A program made the position numbers and the translations under genes. Positions 1 to 8,112 of a stretch of 64,000 bases of DNA are shown one piece after another; within the stretch, counting starts at the first letter, position 1, and every line of letters starts with the position of its first letter. The notes beneath the pieces are model-generated. The model saw only the letters and a program-made list of their open reading frames with translations, was not told the DNA's origin and did no database searches. The DNA lies in the NCBI RefSeq assembly GCF_028421645.1, contig NZ_CP116887.1:560001-624000 (forward strand). The letters run 5' to 3'. The stretch comes from Aneurinibacillus sp. Ricciae_BoGa-3. GTDB taxonomy: Bacteria > Bacillota > Bacilli > Aneurinibacillales > Aneurinibacillaceae.

Positions 1-1707
<1,707 letters not shown>

Positions 1708-1780
1708 CAATTTTTAAGAAATTCCTAACGCATTGTAACTTCCAGTTCAGTTTTGAAGGTGTAATTTATCTTCAATTTAT

Positions 1781-1855
1781 TCCGCAGTAGCTCAGTGGTA
1801 GAGCAATCGGCTGTTAACCGATCGGTCGCTGGTTCGAGTCCGGCCTGCGGAGCCA
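1781..1855 (+). tRNA. tRNA-Asn (GTT)
   Basis: Cloverleaf with acceptor TCCGCAG/CTGCGGA, anticodon GTT and encoded CCA. First of 13 tRNAs after the 23S gene; no 5S gene lies in the 73-base spacer. Confidence 0.97.
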
Positions 1856-1858
1856 TTT

Positions 1859-1935
1859 GGCCCGTTGGAGAAGCGGCTTAACTCACATGCCTTTCACGCA
1901 TGCATTCAGGGGTTCGAATCCCCTACGGGTCACCA
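1859..1935 (+). tRNA. tRNA-Glu (TTC)
   Basis: Acceptor GGCCCGT pairs with ACGGGTC (one G-T pair); anticodon TTC; encoded CCA. Three bases after tRNA-Asn. Confidence 0.97.
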
Positions 1936-1938
1936 TTT

Positions 1939-2014
1939 GGAGGATTAGCTCAGCTGGGAGAGCATCTGCCTTACAAGCAGAGGGTCGGCGGTTCGATCCC
2001 GTCATCCTCCACCA
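1939..2014 (+). tRNA. tRNA-Val (TAC)
   Basis: Acceptor GGAGGAT/ATCCTCC, anticodon TAC, encoded CCA. Confidence 0.97.
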
Positions 2015-2040
2015 TTTATCATAAAAATGATTTTATATGG

Positions 2041-2116
2041 GCCGGTGTAGCTCAACTGGTAGAGCACCTGACTTGTAATCAGGGGGTTGAGGGTTCAAGT
2101 CCTTTCGCCGGCACCA
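2041..2116 (+). tRNA. tRNA-Thr (TGT)
   Basis: Acceptor GCCGGTG/CGCCGGC with one T-G pair, anticodon TGT, encoded CCA. Followed by a spacer stem-loop of family A. Confidence 0.97.
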
Positions 2117-2191
2117 TTAATGTTGATTTTAACTACGTCGAATAAGCCTCGGAGTTAAAATCAAATCAGTAGTACCCGTTAGGGTGCACCA
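2117..2191 (+). repeat. tRNA-spacer repeat family A, copy 1 (stem-loop plus CCA-ended microhelix)
   Basis: A perfect 12-bp stem (2123-2134 with 2153-2164) encloses a loop starting ACGTCGAATAA. It is followed by ATCAGTAGTACCC and a 6-bp hairpin GTACCC-GTTA-GGGTGC that ends in ACCA, like a tRNA acceptor end. Related copies lie at 3151-3224, 3225-3298 and, degraded, 3384-3435; a decayed partial copy seems to follow at 2192-2232. The stem sequence differs between copies while pairing and loop motif are kept. Confidence 0.75.
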
Positions 2192-2235
2192 TAATATCGA
2201 ATTTACCTGCGATGTATCTGAATGGAATTAGTTAT

Positions 2236-2312
<77 letters not shown>

Positions 2313-2328
2313 TTAATAAATAATAATG

Positions 2329-2433
2329 TAGACGGCACTCTCACCCGAGAGGAAGCTCTGCTAAAACCGCAACGTCCTGTTGCAACGCAGAGCCTTGCAC
2401 ATCCTGTACATCGGAGTCCCGTCGGCTCCGCCA
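2329..2433 (+). repeat. tRNA-spacer repeat family C, copy 1, ending in a duplicate of the tRNA-Asp tail
   Basis: The unit holds three hairpins in a row: CTCTC-ACCC-GAGAG; GCTCTGC (2355-2361) with GCAGAGC (2387-2393) enclosing GCAAC/GTTGC; and GCACA-TCC-TGTAC. It then runs into GAGTCCCGTCGGCTCCGCCA, an exact 20-base copy of the 3' end of the tRNA-Asp gene upstream. Copy 2 lies after tRNA-Lys at 2871-2980 and carries that tRNA's tail instead. The arrangement resembles the Escherichia coli tyrT (rtT) repeats, which also carry the 3' end of the tRNA. Confidence 0.8.
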
Positions 2434-2442
2434 TTAGTTTAA

Positions 2443-2473
2443 GAAGTAGACGGTCCTCTCACCCGAGAGGAAA
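2443..2473 (+). repeat. Family C, partial copy (first hairpin only)
   Basis: GTAGACGG followed by CTCTCACCCGAGAGGAA matches the start of the family C unit at 2329. The rest of the unit and the tRNA tail are missing. It sits directly before tRNA-Phe. Confidence 0.6.
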
Positions 2474-2489
2474 AACTACATACAAAGTT

Positions 2490-2565
<76 letters not shown>

Positions 2566-2573
2566 TGTATTTT

Positions 2574-2657
2574 GGAGGGGTAGCGAAGTGGCTAAACGCG
2601 GCGGACTGTAAATCCGCTCCCTTGGGTTCGGCGGTTCGAATCCGTCCCCCTCCACCA
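2574..2657 (+). tRNA. tRNA-Tyr (GTA)
   Basis: 84-base class II tRNA with a long variable arm, acceptor GGAGGGG/CCCCTCC, anticodon GTA, encoded CCA. Confidence 0.97.
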
Positions 2658-2661
2658 CTTT

Positions 2662-2736
2662 TGGGGTATAGCCAAGCGGTAAGGCAACGGACTTTGACTC
2701 CGTCATGCCCTGGTTCGAATCCAGGTACCCCAGCCA
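2662..2736 (+). tRNA. tRNA-Gln (TTG)
   Basis: Acceptor TGGGGTA/TACCCCA, anticodon TTG, encoded CCA. Confidence 0.97.
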
Positions 2737-2748
2737 TTTTTTAACGAA

Positions 2749-2824
2749 GAGCCATTAGCTCAGTTGGTAGAGCACCTGACTTTTAATCAGGGTGTCACTG
2801 GTTCGAGTCCAGTATGGCTCACCA
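2749..2824 (+). tRNA. tRNA-Lys (TTT)
   Basis: Acceptor GAGCCAT/ATGGCTC, anticodon TTT, encoded CCA. Its last 20 bases are repeated exactly at 2961-2980. Confidence 0.97.
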
Positions 2825-2870
2825 CATTCAATTAAAGGTGATGAGTATGATCATCTGCATACTTTGTAAA

Positions 2871-2980
2871 TAATGCAAACAGGACTCTCACCAGAGAGGA
2901 AGTTCTGCTAAAAGCGCAACGTCGTGTTGCAACGCAGAACCTCGCACATCCTGTGCATCGGAGTCCAGTATGGCTCACCA
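2871..2980 (+). repeat. tRNA-spacer repeat family C, copy 2, ending in a duplicate of the tRNA-Lys tail
   Basis: Same order as copy 1: CTCTC-ACC-AGAGAG hairpin; GTTCTGC (2902-2908) with GCAGAAC (2934-2940) enclosing GCAAC/GTTGC; perfect GCACA-TCC-TGTGC hairpin; then GAGTCCAGTATGGCTCACCA, an exact copy of the upstream tRNA-Lys 3' end. Relative to copy 1 the main stem shows a compensated C-G to T-A change. The 46 bases between tRNA-Lys and the unit hold a small AGTATG/CATACT hairpin. Confidence 0.8.
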
Positions 2981-2988
2981 CTACTATA

Positions 2989-3043
2989 CCCATAAAAGTG
3001 AAGCATACGCTATGATGTAGGTCCGAATACTTTTATGGGGCCC
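2989..3043 (+). repeat. tRNA-spacer hairpin family B, copy 1
   Basis: Perfect 11-bp stem CCCATAAAAGT (2989-2999) / ACTTTTATGGG (3029-3039), followed by GGGCCC. A related hairpin with the same AAAAGTGAAG and GAATACTTTT edges and the same GGGGCCC tail lies at 5047-5102 before tRNA-Ile. Confidence 0.65.
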
Positions 3044-3067
3044 AAAAGAAAAAGGGCAACAACATGT

Positions 3068-3150
3068 GCGGGTGTGGCGGAATTGGCAGACGCACTAGAC
3101 TTAGGATCTAGCGCTTCGGCGTGGGGGTTCAAGTCCCTCCACCCGCACCA
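3068..3150 (+). tRNA. tRNA-Leu (TAG)
   Basis: Class II tRNA of 83 bases, acceptor GCGGGTG pairing with CACCCGC, anticodon TAG, encoded CCA. Confidence 0.97.
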
Positions 3151-3298
3151 TTAATATCGAATTCATCTACGTCGAGTTATCTTCTCAGTTGAATTCGAAT
3201 CAGTAGTACCCGGAGGGTGCACCATTAATATCGAATTCATCTACGTCGAATTATCTTCTCAGTTGAATTCGAATCAGTAGTACCCGACAGAGTGCGCT
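3151..3298 (+). repeat. tRNA-spacer repeat family A, copies 2 and 3 (74-base tandem)
   Basis: Two head-to-tail units at 3151-3224 and 3225-3298. Each has an 8-bp stem CGAATTCA/TGAATTCG, the loop motif ACGTCGA, the shared segment ATCAGTAGTACCC and, in the first unit, a microhelix GTACCC-GGA-GGGTGC ending ACCA. The microhelix of the second unit has decayed (GACAGAGTGC). The units are otherwise almost identical. Confidence 0.8.
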
Positions 3299-3302
3299 GT
3301 AT

Positions 3303-3378
<76 letters not shown>

Positions 3379-3412
3379 TTTTTATTCATTCTAACGACGT
3401 CGAATAAACTGC

Positions 3413-3441
3413 TTGGCAAAGCACTAAAAGAATGATATAAT
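3413..3441 (+). promoter_or_regulatory. Internal promoter before tRNA-Arg
   Basis: TTGGCA (3413-3418), a 17-base spacer and a perfect TATAAT (3436-3441), 27 bases before tRNA-Arg. It overlaps the 3' arm of a decayed family A stem-loop (CATTCT 3387-3392 with AGAATG 3429-3434, loop motif ACGTCGAATAA). It would let the last two tRNAs be transcribed apart from the rRNA operon. Confidence 0.7.
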
Positions 3442-3468
3442 ATAAAGAATTCATGTGAAATCAAATAT

Positions 3469-3545
3469 GTGCCCGTAGCTCAATCGGATAGAGTGTCTGA
3501 CTACGAATCAGAAGGTTGGGAGTTCGAGTCTCTCCGGGCACGCCA
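3469..3545 (+). tRNA. tRNA-Arg (ACG)
   Basis: Acceptor GTGCCCG/CGGGCAC, anticodon ACG, encoded CCA. Confidence 0.97.
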
Positions 3546-3550
3546 TATGT

Positions 3551-3635
3551 GCCGATGTGGCGGAATTGGCAGACGCGCACGACTCAAAATCGTGTTCCTT
3601 CGGGAGTGTCGGTTCGACCCCGACCATCGGTACCA
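3551..3635 (+). tRNA. tRNA-Leu (CAA)
   Basis: Class II tRNA; acceptor GCCGATG with CATCGGT (one G-T pair); anticodon CAA in a seven-base loop on the CACGA/TCGTG stem; encoded CCA. Last tRNA of the operon. Confidence 0.95.
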
Positions 3636-3647
3636 TTCACAGAAATT

Positions 3648-3678
3648 AAGCGCTTATTCTACAGAATAAGCGCTTTTT
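3648..3678 (+). terminator. Terminator of the rRNA-tRNA operon
   Basis: A 13-bp perfect hairpin AAGCGCTTATTCT / AGAATAAGCGCTT with a two-base spacer, followed by a T run. Confidence 0.92.
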
Positions 3679-3732
3679 GCTTGTGGGTAAAGGAAGTATA
3701 TGTCACCTTAAAGTGATAAAGTGTTTTGAGTT

Positions 3733-4068
3733 GGGAACATTAAGTCCCTTTCGTTTTTGTTAATATGGAGTTTATGTCCTTTACAGTGTTGAAGTACCGT
3801 GAGCGATTTTTTTAATGGGATCTCCGGTCCCGAAACACCCAAGAAAAACATCGTGAGGCGCATGTCCGCACCTTTCTTTCCCCCTGTCATTGAGATACCC
3901 AGATGTTGCACCTAAACGGTATAAAGGAATCTAAGGCCATTGTCTGCGCTACGCTTGCCACTGACCAAGATTCCCTAATGCCGGTCCGCCCGCCGTTACG
4001 CAAAGCGGCCGTAAAAACTTCTATGAAGGGAAAGGAGAGAGCGGCATGGCCCACGATGTTTTTCTCAT
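3733..4068. repeat. Dispersed structured repeat D, long copy
   Basis: Clear similarity to 46214-46404, with shared blocks such as ACAGTGTTG, GAGCGATTTTTT, GGTCCCGAA, CACCCAAGAAAAACATCGTGAG and GCGGCCGTAAAAAC. The right half is bounded by an inverted pair AAGAAAAACATCG / CGATGTTTTTCTC. This copy has about 140 extra bases (roughly 3861-4000) inside that pair. Its right edge touches the stop codon of the minus-strand gene at 4069. Reading frames inside (3708-3911 minus, 3903-4085 plus) lack ribosome binding sites and look incidental. Confidence 0.75.
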
Positions 4069-4683
4069 TCAGAGCACCTTTTTAATCATCGATTGGATCA
4101 TCGGATTTTGCATCAATTCCATAATATTCCCGAGGTCTAAACCCAGGTCAGCTTCTTTGTCTTCTGGAACACTGGCAGCCTTCTTTTTCACTGGTGGCAT
4201 CATTGAATTCTTTGGCCCAGCTTTAATCGGCTTTTTAGGCTGCTCTTCTTGCAGAAGGAGTTTGCCTAATTTAGAGAGATCAATTTTTTCAAGCAGGCTG
4301 CTTAAATCTGTTCCAGAGCCGCTGTTATTGAGCAGGGATTTAACTTTTGGACTCTGCAGAAGTGAAGATACATCATTCGATTCCTCAATAGGTTCTGCCA
4401 CGTCCCTTTTTCTCCGTTTTTCTCTGCGTTCAGTACGAGATTCCTTGTCAGCGTCCTCTCTCCCTTTTAAATGAAAGAAAAGGCCTTTTTTTTCTCGTTT
4501 CTTTCTAGTGGTATTTTGTTTAATTATCTCTATATCATCAGAAATGTGCTGCAGGGCATCCAGTCTATCCAATGTCTGCTGCAGGGAGGATTCAAGGTTC
4601 AGAATAGAATTTTCGATTTGGCCTAGTTTAATTAAAGTCGCAGGGGGTACCGGTCTCCTTTTATTTGATTTTTTTTTAGCCAT
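4069..4683 (-). CDS. Hypothetical charged coiled-coil protein, 204 residues
   Basis: No family recognised. The protein starts with a basic stretch (MAKKKSNKRR). Residues about 18-55 look like a short coiled coil (LGQIENSILNLESSLQQTLD), followed by a very basic segment near 58-95, two leucine-rich segments containing SSLL and a hydrophobic C-terminal helix (residues about 185-204). A good ribosome binding site (AAGGAGA) lies 11 bases before the ATG. It stands alone between tRNA clusters. The low-complexity charged make-up suggests a structural or spore-coat-like protein, but this is only a guess. Confidence 0.75.
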   Translation of the reverse strand: MAKKKSNKRRPVPPATLIKLGQIENSILNLESSLQQTLDRLDALQHISDDIEIIKQNTTRKKREKKGLFFHLKGREDADKESRTERREKRRKRDVAEPIEESNDVSSLLQSPKVKSLLNNSGSGTDLSSLLEKIDLSKLGKLLLQEEQPKKPIKAGPKNSMMPPVKKKAASVPEDKEADLGLDLGNIMELMQNPMIQSMIKKVL

Positions 4684-4825
4684 TCAGCAAAACATCTCCT
4701 TTTTAGCTTCCCTATGCTATAGTATGAGAGGATATAAAGCCGGGAATGGGCATGTACCTAAATATAGTCATCTATCTTTAGTGGACAGACTGCGATGGGA
4801 ATTTATGTAAACAAGTTAATTGGTG

Positions 4826-4854
4826 TAGACGAATAAATGAGTAAGTGATATAAT
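4826..4854 (+). promoter_or_regulatory. Promoter of the tRNA Pro-Gly-Ile cluster
   Basis: TAGACG, a 17-base spacer and a perfect TATAAT (4849-4854), 27 bases before tRNA-Pro. The -35 hexamer is weak. Confidence 0.55.
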
Positions 4855-4881
4855 AATTTCGTTGCGTTAATTTATTCTTAT

Positions 4882-4958
4882 CGGGAAGTGGCTCAGCTTG
4901 GTAGAGCGCCTCGTTCGGGACGAGGAGGTCGCAGGTTCAAATCCTGTTTTCCCGACCA
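4882..4958 (+). tRNA. tRNA-Pro (CGG)
   Basis: Acceptor CGGGAAG with TTTCCCG (one G-T pair), anticodon CGG inside the loop TTCGGGA, encoded CCA. Confidence 0.94.
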
Positions 4959-4966
4959 TCTTTATT

Positions 4967-5040
4967 GCGGGTGTAGTTCAATGGTAGAACATCAGCCTTC
5001 CAAGCTGAATACGTGGGTTCGATTCCCATCACCCGCTCCA
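4967..5040 (+). tRNA. tRNA-Gly (TCC)
   Basis: Acceptor GCGGGTG with CACCCGC, anticodon TCC in loop CTTCCAA, encoded CCA. Confidence 0.96.
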
Positions 5041-5046
5041 CATAAT

Positions 5047-5102
5047 CCACAAAAGTGAAGTAGATGCTTCGTAGCTACTTCAGAATACTTTTGCGGGGCC
5101 CG
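5047..5102 (+). repeat. tRNA-spacer hairpin family B, copy 2
   Basis: Outer stem CCACAAAAGT (5047-5056) / ACTTTTGCGG (5087-5096) with one mismatch, inner stem GAAGTAG (5057-5063) / CTACTTC (5075-5081), then GGGGCCC. Shares edge sequences and tail with 2989-3043. Confidence 0.65.
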
Positions 5103-5114
5103 TTAAAAAATTAG

Positions 5115-5191
<77 letters not shown>

Positions 5192-5216
5192 TATACAACC
5201 ATATACATCGACATCT

Positions 5217-5241
5217 AACAGCCGTATTGGGCTGTTTTTTT
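5217..5241 (+). terminator. Terminator of the tRNA Pro-Gly-Ile cluster
   Basis: AACAGCC / GGCTGTT hairpin followed by seven T. Confidence 0.88.
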
Positions 5242-5384
5242 GCTATATAGCACTATTTGCCGCATTTTAACATAAAAGCCGCAAATGATGTATCGACAAC
5301 CGTGCAGCTCATTTAATCTGCTGAACCTACGGCTTGGCTACCCTATGTTTTCTTTATATAATGTAAGGAAAGTGAGGTGGCCAA

Positions 5385-5825
5385 ATGGAGAAGAATAAAA
5401 ACAAGAATATCATTCTGACGGAAGAAGCGGGCTACCGGGATATTTATCTGCGCCGGCCTTTTGTTTTAAAGCTGGTGGAAAGTGCGGTTTATATTGTTGT
5501 CATGCTCGGACTGCTTCAGCTATTCAGGTCAGATAGAACAACAGGGATTGTCGCGGCAACGGCGGCCGCACTGGCTATTGTAGGGTTTGCACCTGCCATT
5601 TATAAGGCGGTGCTTCACCCGGTATACCAGATCACCCGTACTGAACTTGTCATTCGGATGTTCAATAAGGAGATCCGGCTGCCACTTCAAGATTTGGAAA
5701 GGAAAAATATGTGGAGTTCAGTTTATACGGCACAAGGCAAAAAGCATACGATTATGGCATCCAGGCGTTTTATGAATGAGCTGGATGAGCAAATAGCTAA
5801 ACGGCAAAAAGGTGGAAGAAGGTAA
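5385..5825 (+). CDS. Small membrane protein with two membrane segments, 146 residues
   Basis: No family recognised with certainty. Two predicted membrane segments lie at about residues 30-47 and 53-72, followed by a soluble C-terminal region of about 70 residues (ITRTELVIRMFNKEIRLPL onward) that resembles in outline bacterial PH-like domains attached to membrane hairpins. The start has AGTGAGGTGG just upstream. It ends six bases before alr and is probably co-transcribed with it. Confidence 0.75.
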   Translation: MEKNKNKNIILTEEAGYRDIYLRRPFVLKLVESAVYIVVMLGLLQLFRSDRTTGIVAATAAALAIVGFAPAIYKAVLHPVYQITRTELVIRMFNKEIRLPLQDLERKNMWSSVYTAQGKKHTIMASRRFMNELDEQIAKRQKGGRR

Positions 5826-5830
5826 AGGTG

Positions 5831-7003
5831 ATGGAGCAGTTTTACAGGGACGCGTGGGCTGAAATTGATCTGGATGCCATTGGCGAAAATCTGCGTATTT
5901 TCCGCAGGCATATAGGTGAACATGTAAAGATAATGGCCGTTGTGAAGGCGGACGGCTATGGGCATGGGGCGTATGAGGTGGCCTCTAAAGCCCTGGAGCA
6001 AGGAGCAGCCTATCTGGGGGTCGCGCTTCTCGATGAAGCCCTGGAGCTTCGGGCGCGTGGAATTGACGCGCCTATACTCATATTAAGTTCGATTCCTGAG
6101 CGCGCCATTAAAGTAGCGGTCGAAAACAATATATCAATGACGGTCTACCGGAAGGATAGCCTAAACAGTATTGTACAGGTGGCGAACTCGCTTAACAGGA
6201 AGGCCCGCCTGCATATTAAGCTGGATACGGGAATGGGGCGCATCGGAATCCGCGATGAAGAGGAGCTTGTGGAGCTGTATGAGATAGTCAAGGCTGCGCC
6301 CTGTATAGAAGTGGATGGGCTGTTTACCCATTTTGCAACGGCTGATGAAGAAGATACAAGCTATTTTAGAGTCCAGCAGGAACGTTTTAACGCGTTTTTG
6401 AACCGGATTGATCAGTTAAAGTGGCACATACCACTCATTCACTGCAACAATAGTGCTGCTGCTATGTTCTATCCACAAGAAAGCCGGCATATGATACGTC
6501 TTGGAATCAGTTTATACGGCCAATATCCGTCGCCTTATACGAAAAGCACTGGAATGAGGTTATCGCCGGCTTTTTCTTGGAAAGCCAACGTGACACACGT
6601 TAAATGCATTAAAGCTGGAGAAAGCGTAAGCTACGGAGCTGTGTTTACGGCTGAGAAGGAAACAGTAGTGGCCACCGTGCCGGTAGGTTACGCGGATGGT
6701 TACAACAGGCTTCTCTCAAACCGGGGTGAAGTTCTTATCAAAGGAACGCGGGCAAAAGTCATCGGGCGGGTATGCATGGACCAGTTTATGATTGATGTAA
6801 CAGAAGTTCCGGGTGTCGAGCCTGGCGATGAGGTGGTGCTGATTGGCAAGCAGGGCGATAGTATGATATCTGTAGACGAAATGGCTGATTGGCTTTCGAC
6901 AATCAACTATGAAGTGACCTGTATGGTCAGCAAACGAATTCCCCGGGTTTATTATGAGAATGGCAAGCAGATATCTCTCTCCAACCGCATCCTGCTTGGA
7001 TGA
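5831..7003 (+). CDS. alr: Alanine racemase
   Basis: PLP-dependent enzyme that interconverts L- and D-alanine, supplying D-alanine for peptidoglycan. The PLP lysine is Lys39 in the signature VVKADGYGHG; the second catalytic tyrosine is in SYGAVF near residue 265. The barrel motif LHIKLDTGMGRIG and the C-terminal beta domain (VGYADGYNR, GRVCMDQFMIDVT) are intact. The length of 390 residues is typical. ATG 5831 is eight bases after AAGG; a GTG at 5828 is an equal alternative. Placing alr just before mazE-ndoA is the common Bacillales order. Confidence 0.96.
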   Translation: MEQFYRDAWAEIDLDAIGENLRIFRRHIGEHVKIMAVVKADGYGHGAYEVASKALEQGAAYLGVALLDEALELRARGIDAPILILSSIPERAIKVAVENNISMTVYRKDSLNSIVQVANSLNRKARLHIKLDTGMGRIGIRDEEELVELYEIVKAAPCIEVDGLFTHFATADEEDTSYFRVQQERFNAFLNRIDQLKWHIPLIHCNNSAAAMFYPQESRHMIRLGISLYGQYPSPYTKSTGMRLSPAFSWKANVTHVKCIKAGESVSYGAVFTAEKETVVATVPVGYADGYNRLLSNRGEVLIKGTRAKVIGRVCMDQFMIDVTEVPGVEPGDEVVLIGKQGDSMISVDEMADWLSTINYEVTCMVSKRIPRVYYENGKQISLSNRILLG

Positions 7004-7040
7004 TGTAAAGAATAGCCATAAAAATTTGCCTATCAATCAG

Positions 7041-7069
7041 TTGTTACGGTTTAGTAATCATGTTACAAT
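7041..7069 (+). promoter_or_regulatory. Promoter upstream of mazE-ndoA
   Basis: TTGTTA, 17-base spacer, TACAAT. It lies 208 bases before the mazE start and upstream of the palindrome at 7152-7215, which would thus be in the leader RNA. Confidence 0.55.
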
Positions 7070-7151
7070 CAGTAAGAATAATTTTCTCTTAAAAAAGAGG
7101 CGGTTGGCAGGAATTTGCCGGGTTTGCTCGAATATTTAAAGAGAAAGTCGA

Positions 7152-7215
7152 ATTACCATTTGTAAGTGATTGAATGGAAAGTATAATTTTCCATGGCTTA
7201 CGACATAATGGTAAT
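7152..7215. promoter_or_regulatory. 64-base nested palindrome in the mazE leader
   Basis: Three nested inverted pairs share one centre: ATTACCATT/AATGGTAAT, GTAAG/CTTAC and ATGGAAA/TTTCCAT. No T run follows, so it is not a standard terminator. It could be an operator, an RNA structure that controls the toxin-antitoxin genes, or a small mobile-element remnant. Confidence 0.6.
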
Positions 7216-7276
7216 ATCTCAAACGCGGTAATGGCACAAAAAAGAAAATGTTTGTGACAGTGTTGTTGGAGGTGCG

Positions 7277-7561
7277 ATGGGCTTGTCTAAAATGGATACA
7301 AAGCGTATCATGATCAGCTTGCCGGATCATCTTTTACAGGAAGTGGATGGATTAGTGGAAAAGGAAAAATCGAATCGCAGTGAATTCATCAGACAGGCGA
7401 TGAGGCTTTATCTGAAGGAGCGTAAGAAACGCCAGATCCGTGAAACGATGCAGCGTGGATACATGGAAATGGCTAACATTAATCTAAATCTTTGCTGCGA
7501 GGCTTTCCAGGCGGAAGAGGAAGCTGATTTGACTTTGGGACGTTTAGTTAGCGGGGTGTAG
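7277..7561 (+). CDS. mazE: MazE-type antitoxin (EndoAI), ribbon-helix-helix protein
   Basis: The 94-residue protein has an N-terminal ribbon-helix-helix fold (MISLPDHLLQEVDGLV then SNRSEFIRQAMRLYL) that binds DNA as a dimer. The C-terminal tail should wrap the MazF/NdoA toxin and block its active site. It starts after GGAGG and its stop lies three bases before the ndoA start, the usual toxin-antitoxin arrangement. Autoregulation of the promoter by the antitoxin complex is known for the family. Confidence 0.93.
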   Translation: MGLSKMDTKRIMISLPDHLLQEVDGLVEKEKSNRSEFIRQAMRLYLKERKKRQIRETMQRGYMEMANINLNLCCEAFQAEEEADLTLGRLVSGV

Positions 7562-7564
7562 TAT

Positions 7565-7915
7565 GTGATCGTAAAGCGTGGCGACGTATACTTTGCGGAC
7601 TTGTCTCCTGTTGTAGGATCTGAACAAGGAGGGGTAAGGCCGGTTCTCGTCATTCAAAATGATATAGGAAACCGATTTAGCCCGACCGTAATCGTCGCAG
7701 CCATTACGGCACAGATTCAGAAGGCTAAGCTGCCCACCCATGTAGAAATAGACGCAAAGGCATATGCATTCGACCGTGACTCTGTGATTCTATTGGAACA
7801 AATTCGTACGATAGATAAGCAGAGGCTGACCGATAAGATCACCCATCTTGATGAGGAAATGATGGAGCGGGTTAACGAAGCGTTACAAATTAGTCTAGGA
7901 CTTATTGATTTTTAG
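7565..7915 (+). CDS. ndoA: Endoribonuclease MazF/EndoA toxin
   Basis: Sequence-specific mRNA interferase of the MazF family; the Bacillus subtilis enzyme cuts single-stranded RNA at UACAU. The 116-residue protein is full length, with the N-terminal [19 protein letters not shown] motif and the catalytic residues known from B. subtilis, Arg25 and Thr48, both in place. The GTG start follows the mazE stop by three bases, so translation is probably coupled. The sigma-B module found downstream of ndoA in B. subtilis is absent here. Confidence 0.97.
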   Translation: MIVKRGDVYFADLSPVVGSEQGGVRPVLVIQNDIGNRFSPTVIVAAITAQIQKAKLPTHVEIDAKAYAFDRDSVILLEQIRTIDKQRLTDKITHLDEEMMERVNEALQISLGLIDF

Positions 7916-7942
7916 AGCATTTTTATAGCGTAATATACCATG

Positions 7943-7970
7943 GCTGCTGTGTAATACGGTGGCTTTTTTT
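7943..7970 (+). terminator. Weak terminator after ndoA
   Basis: GCTGCTGT / ACGGTGGC hairpin with several G-T pairs, followed by seven T. Confidence 0.5.
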
Positions 7971-7971
7971 C

Positions 7972-8022
7972 TTGCCCTCATGTAAATAAGAATGTTTAAC
8001 TTTCTTATCTACATGAGGGCAA
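7972..8022. repeat. Long isolated hairpin between ndoA and tex
   Basis: A 21-bp inverted repeat (7972-7992 with 8002-8022) has a single mismatch and a nine-base loop. Arms begin TTGCCCTCATGTA and end TACATGAGGGCAA. No T run follows, so it is unlikely to be a simple terminator. Small-transposon remnant or RNA stability element are both possible. Confidence 0.6.
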
Positions 8023-8112
8023 CCAGGGCAAGTGGAAGCGCCTGGAGCCTGGTGCTGGCCAATGTATTTTTCGCTTTGTAAGCAGGGAATTGATCTTTGG
8101 GGAGGTTAGCCA

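Noticed and set aside
3708..4085. Small frames inside repeat D, including one whose translation resembles a frame in the second copy (46188-46493)
   Set aside because: The likeness follows from the DNA repeat itself; no ribosome binding sites, and the frame lengths and ends differ.
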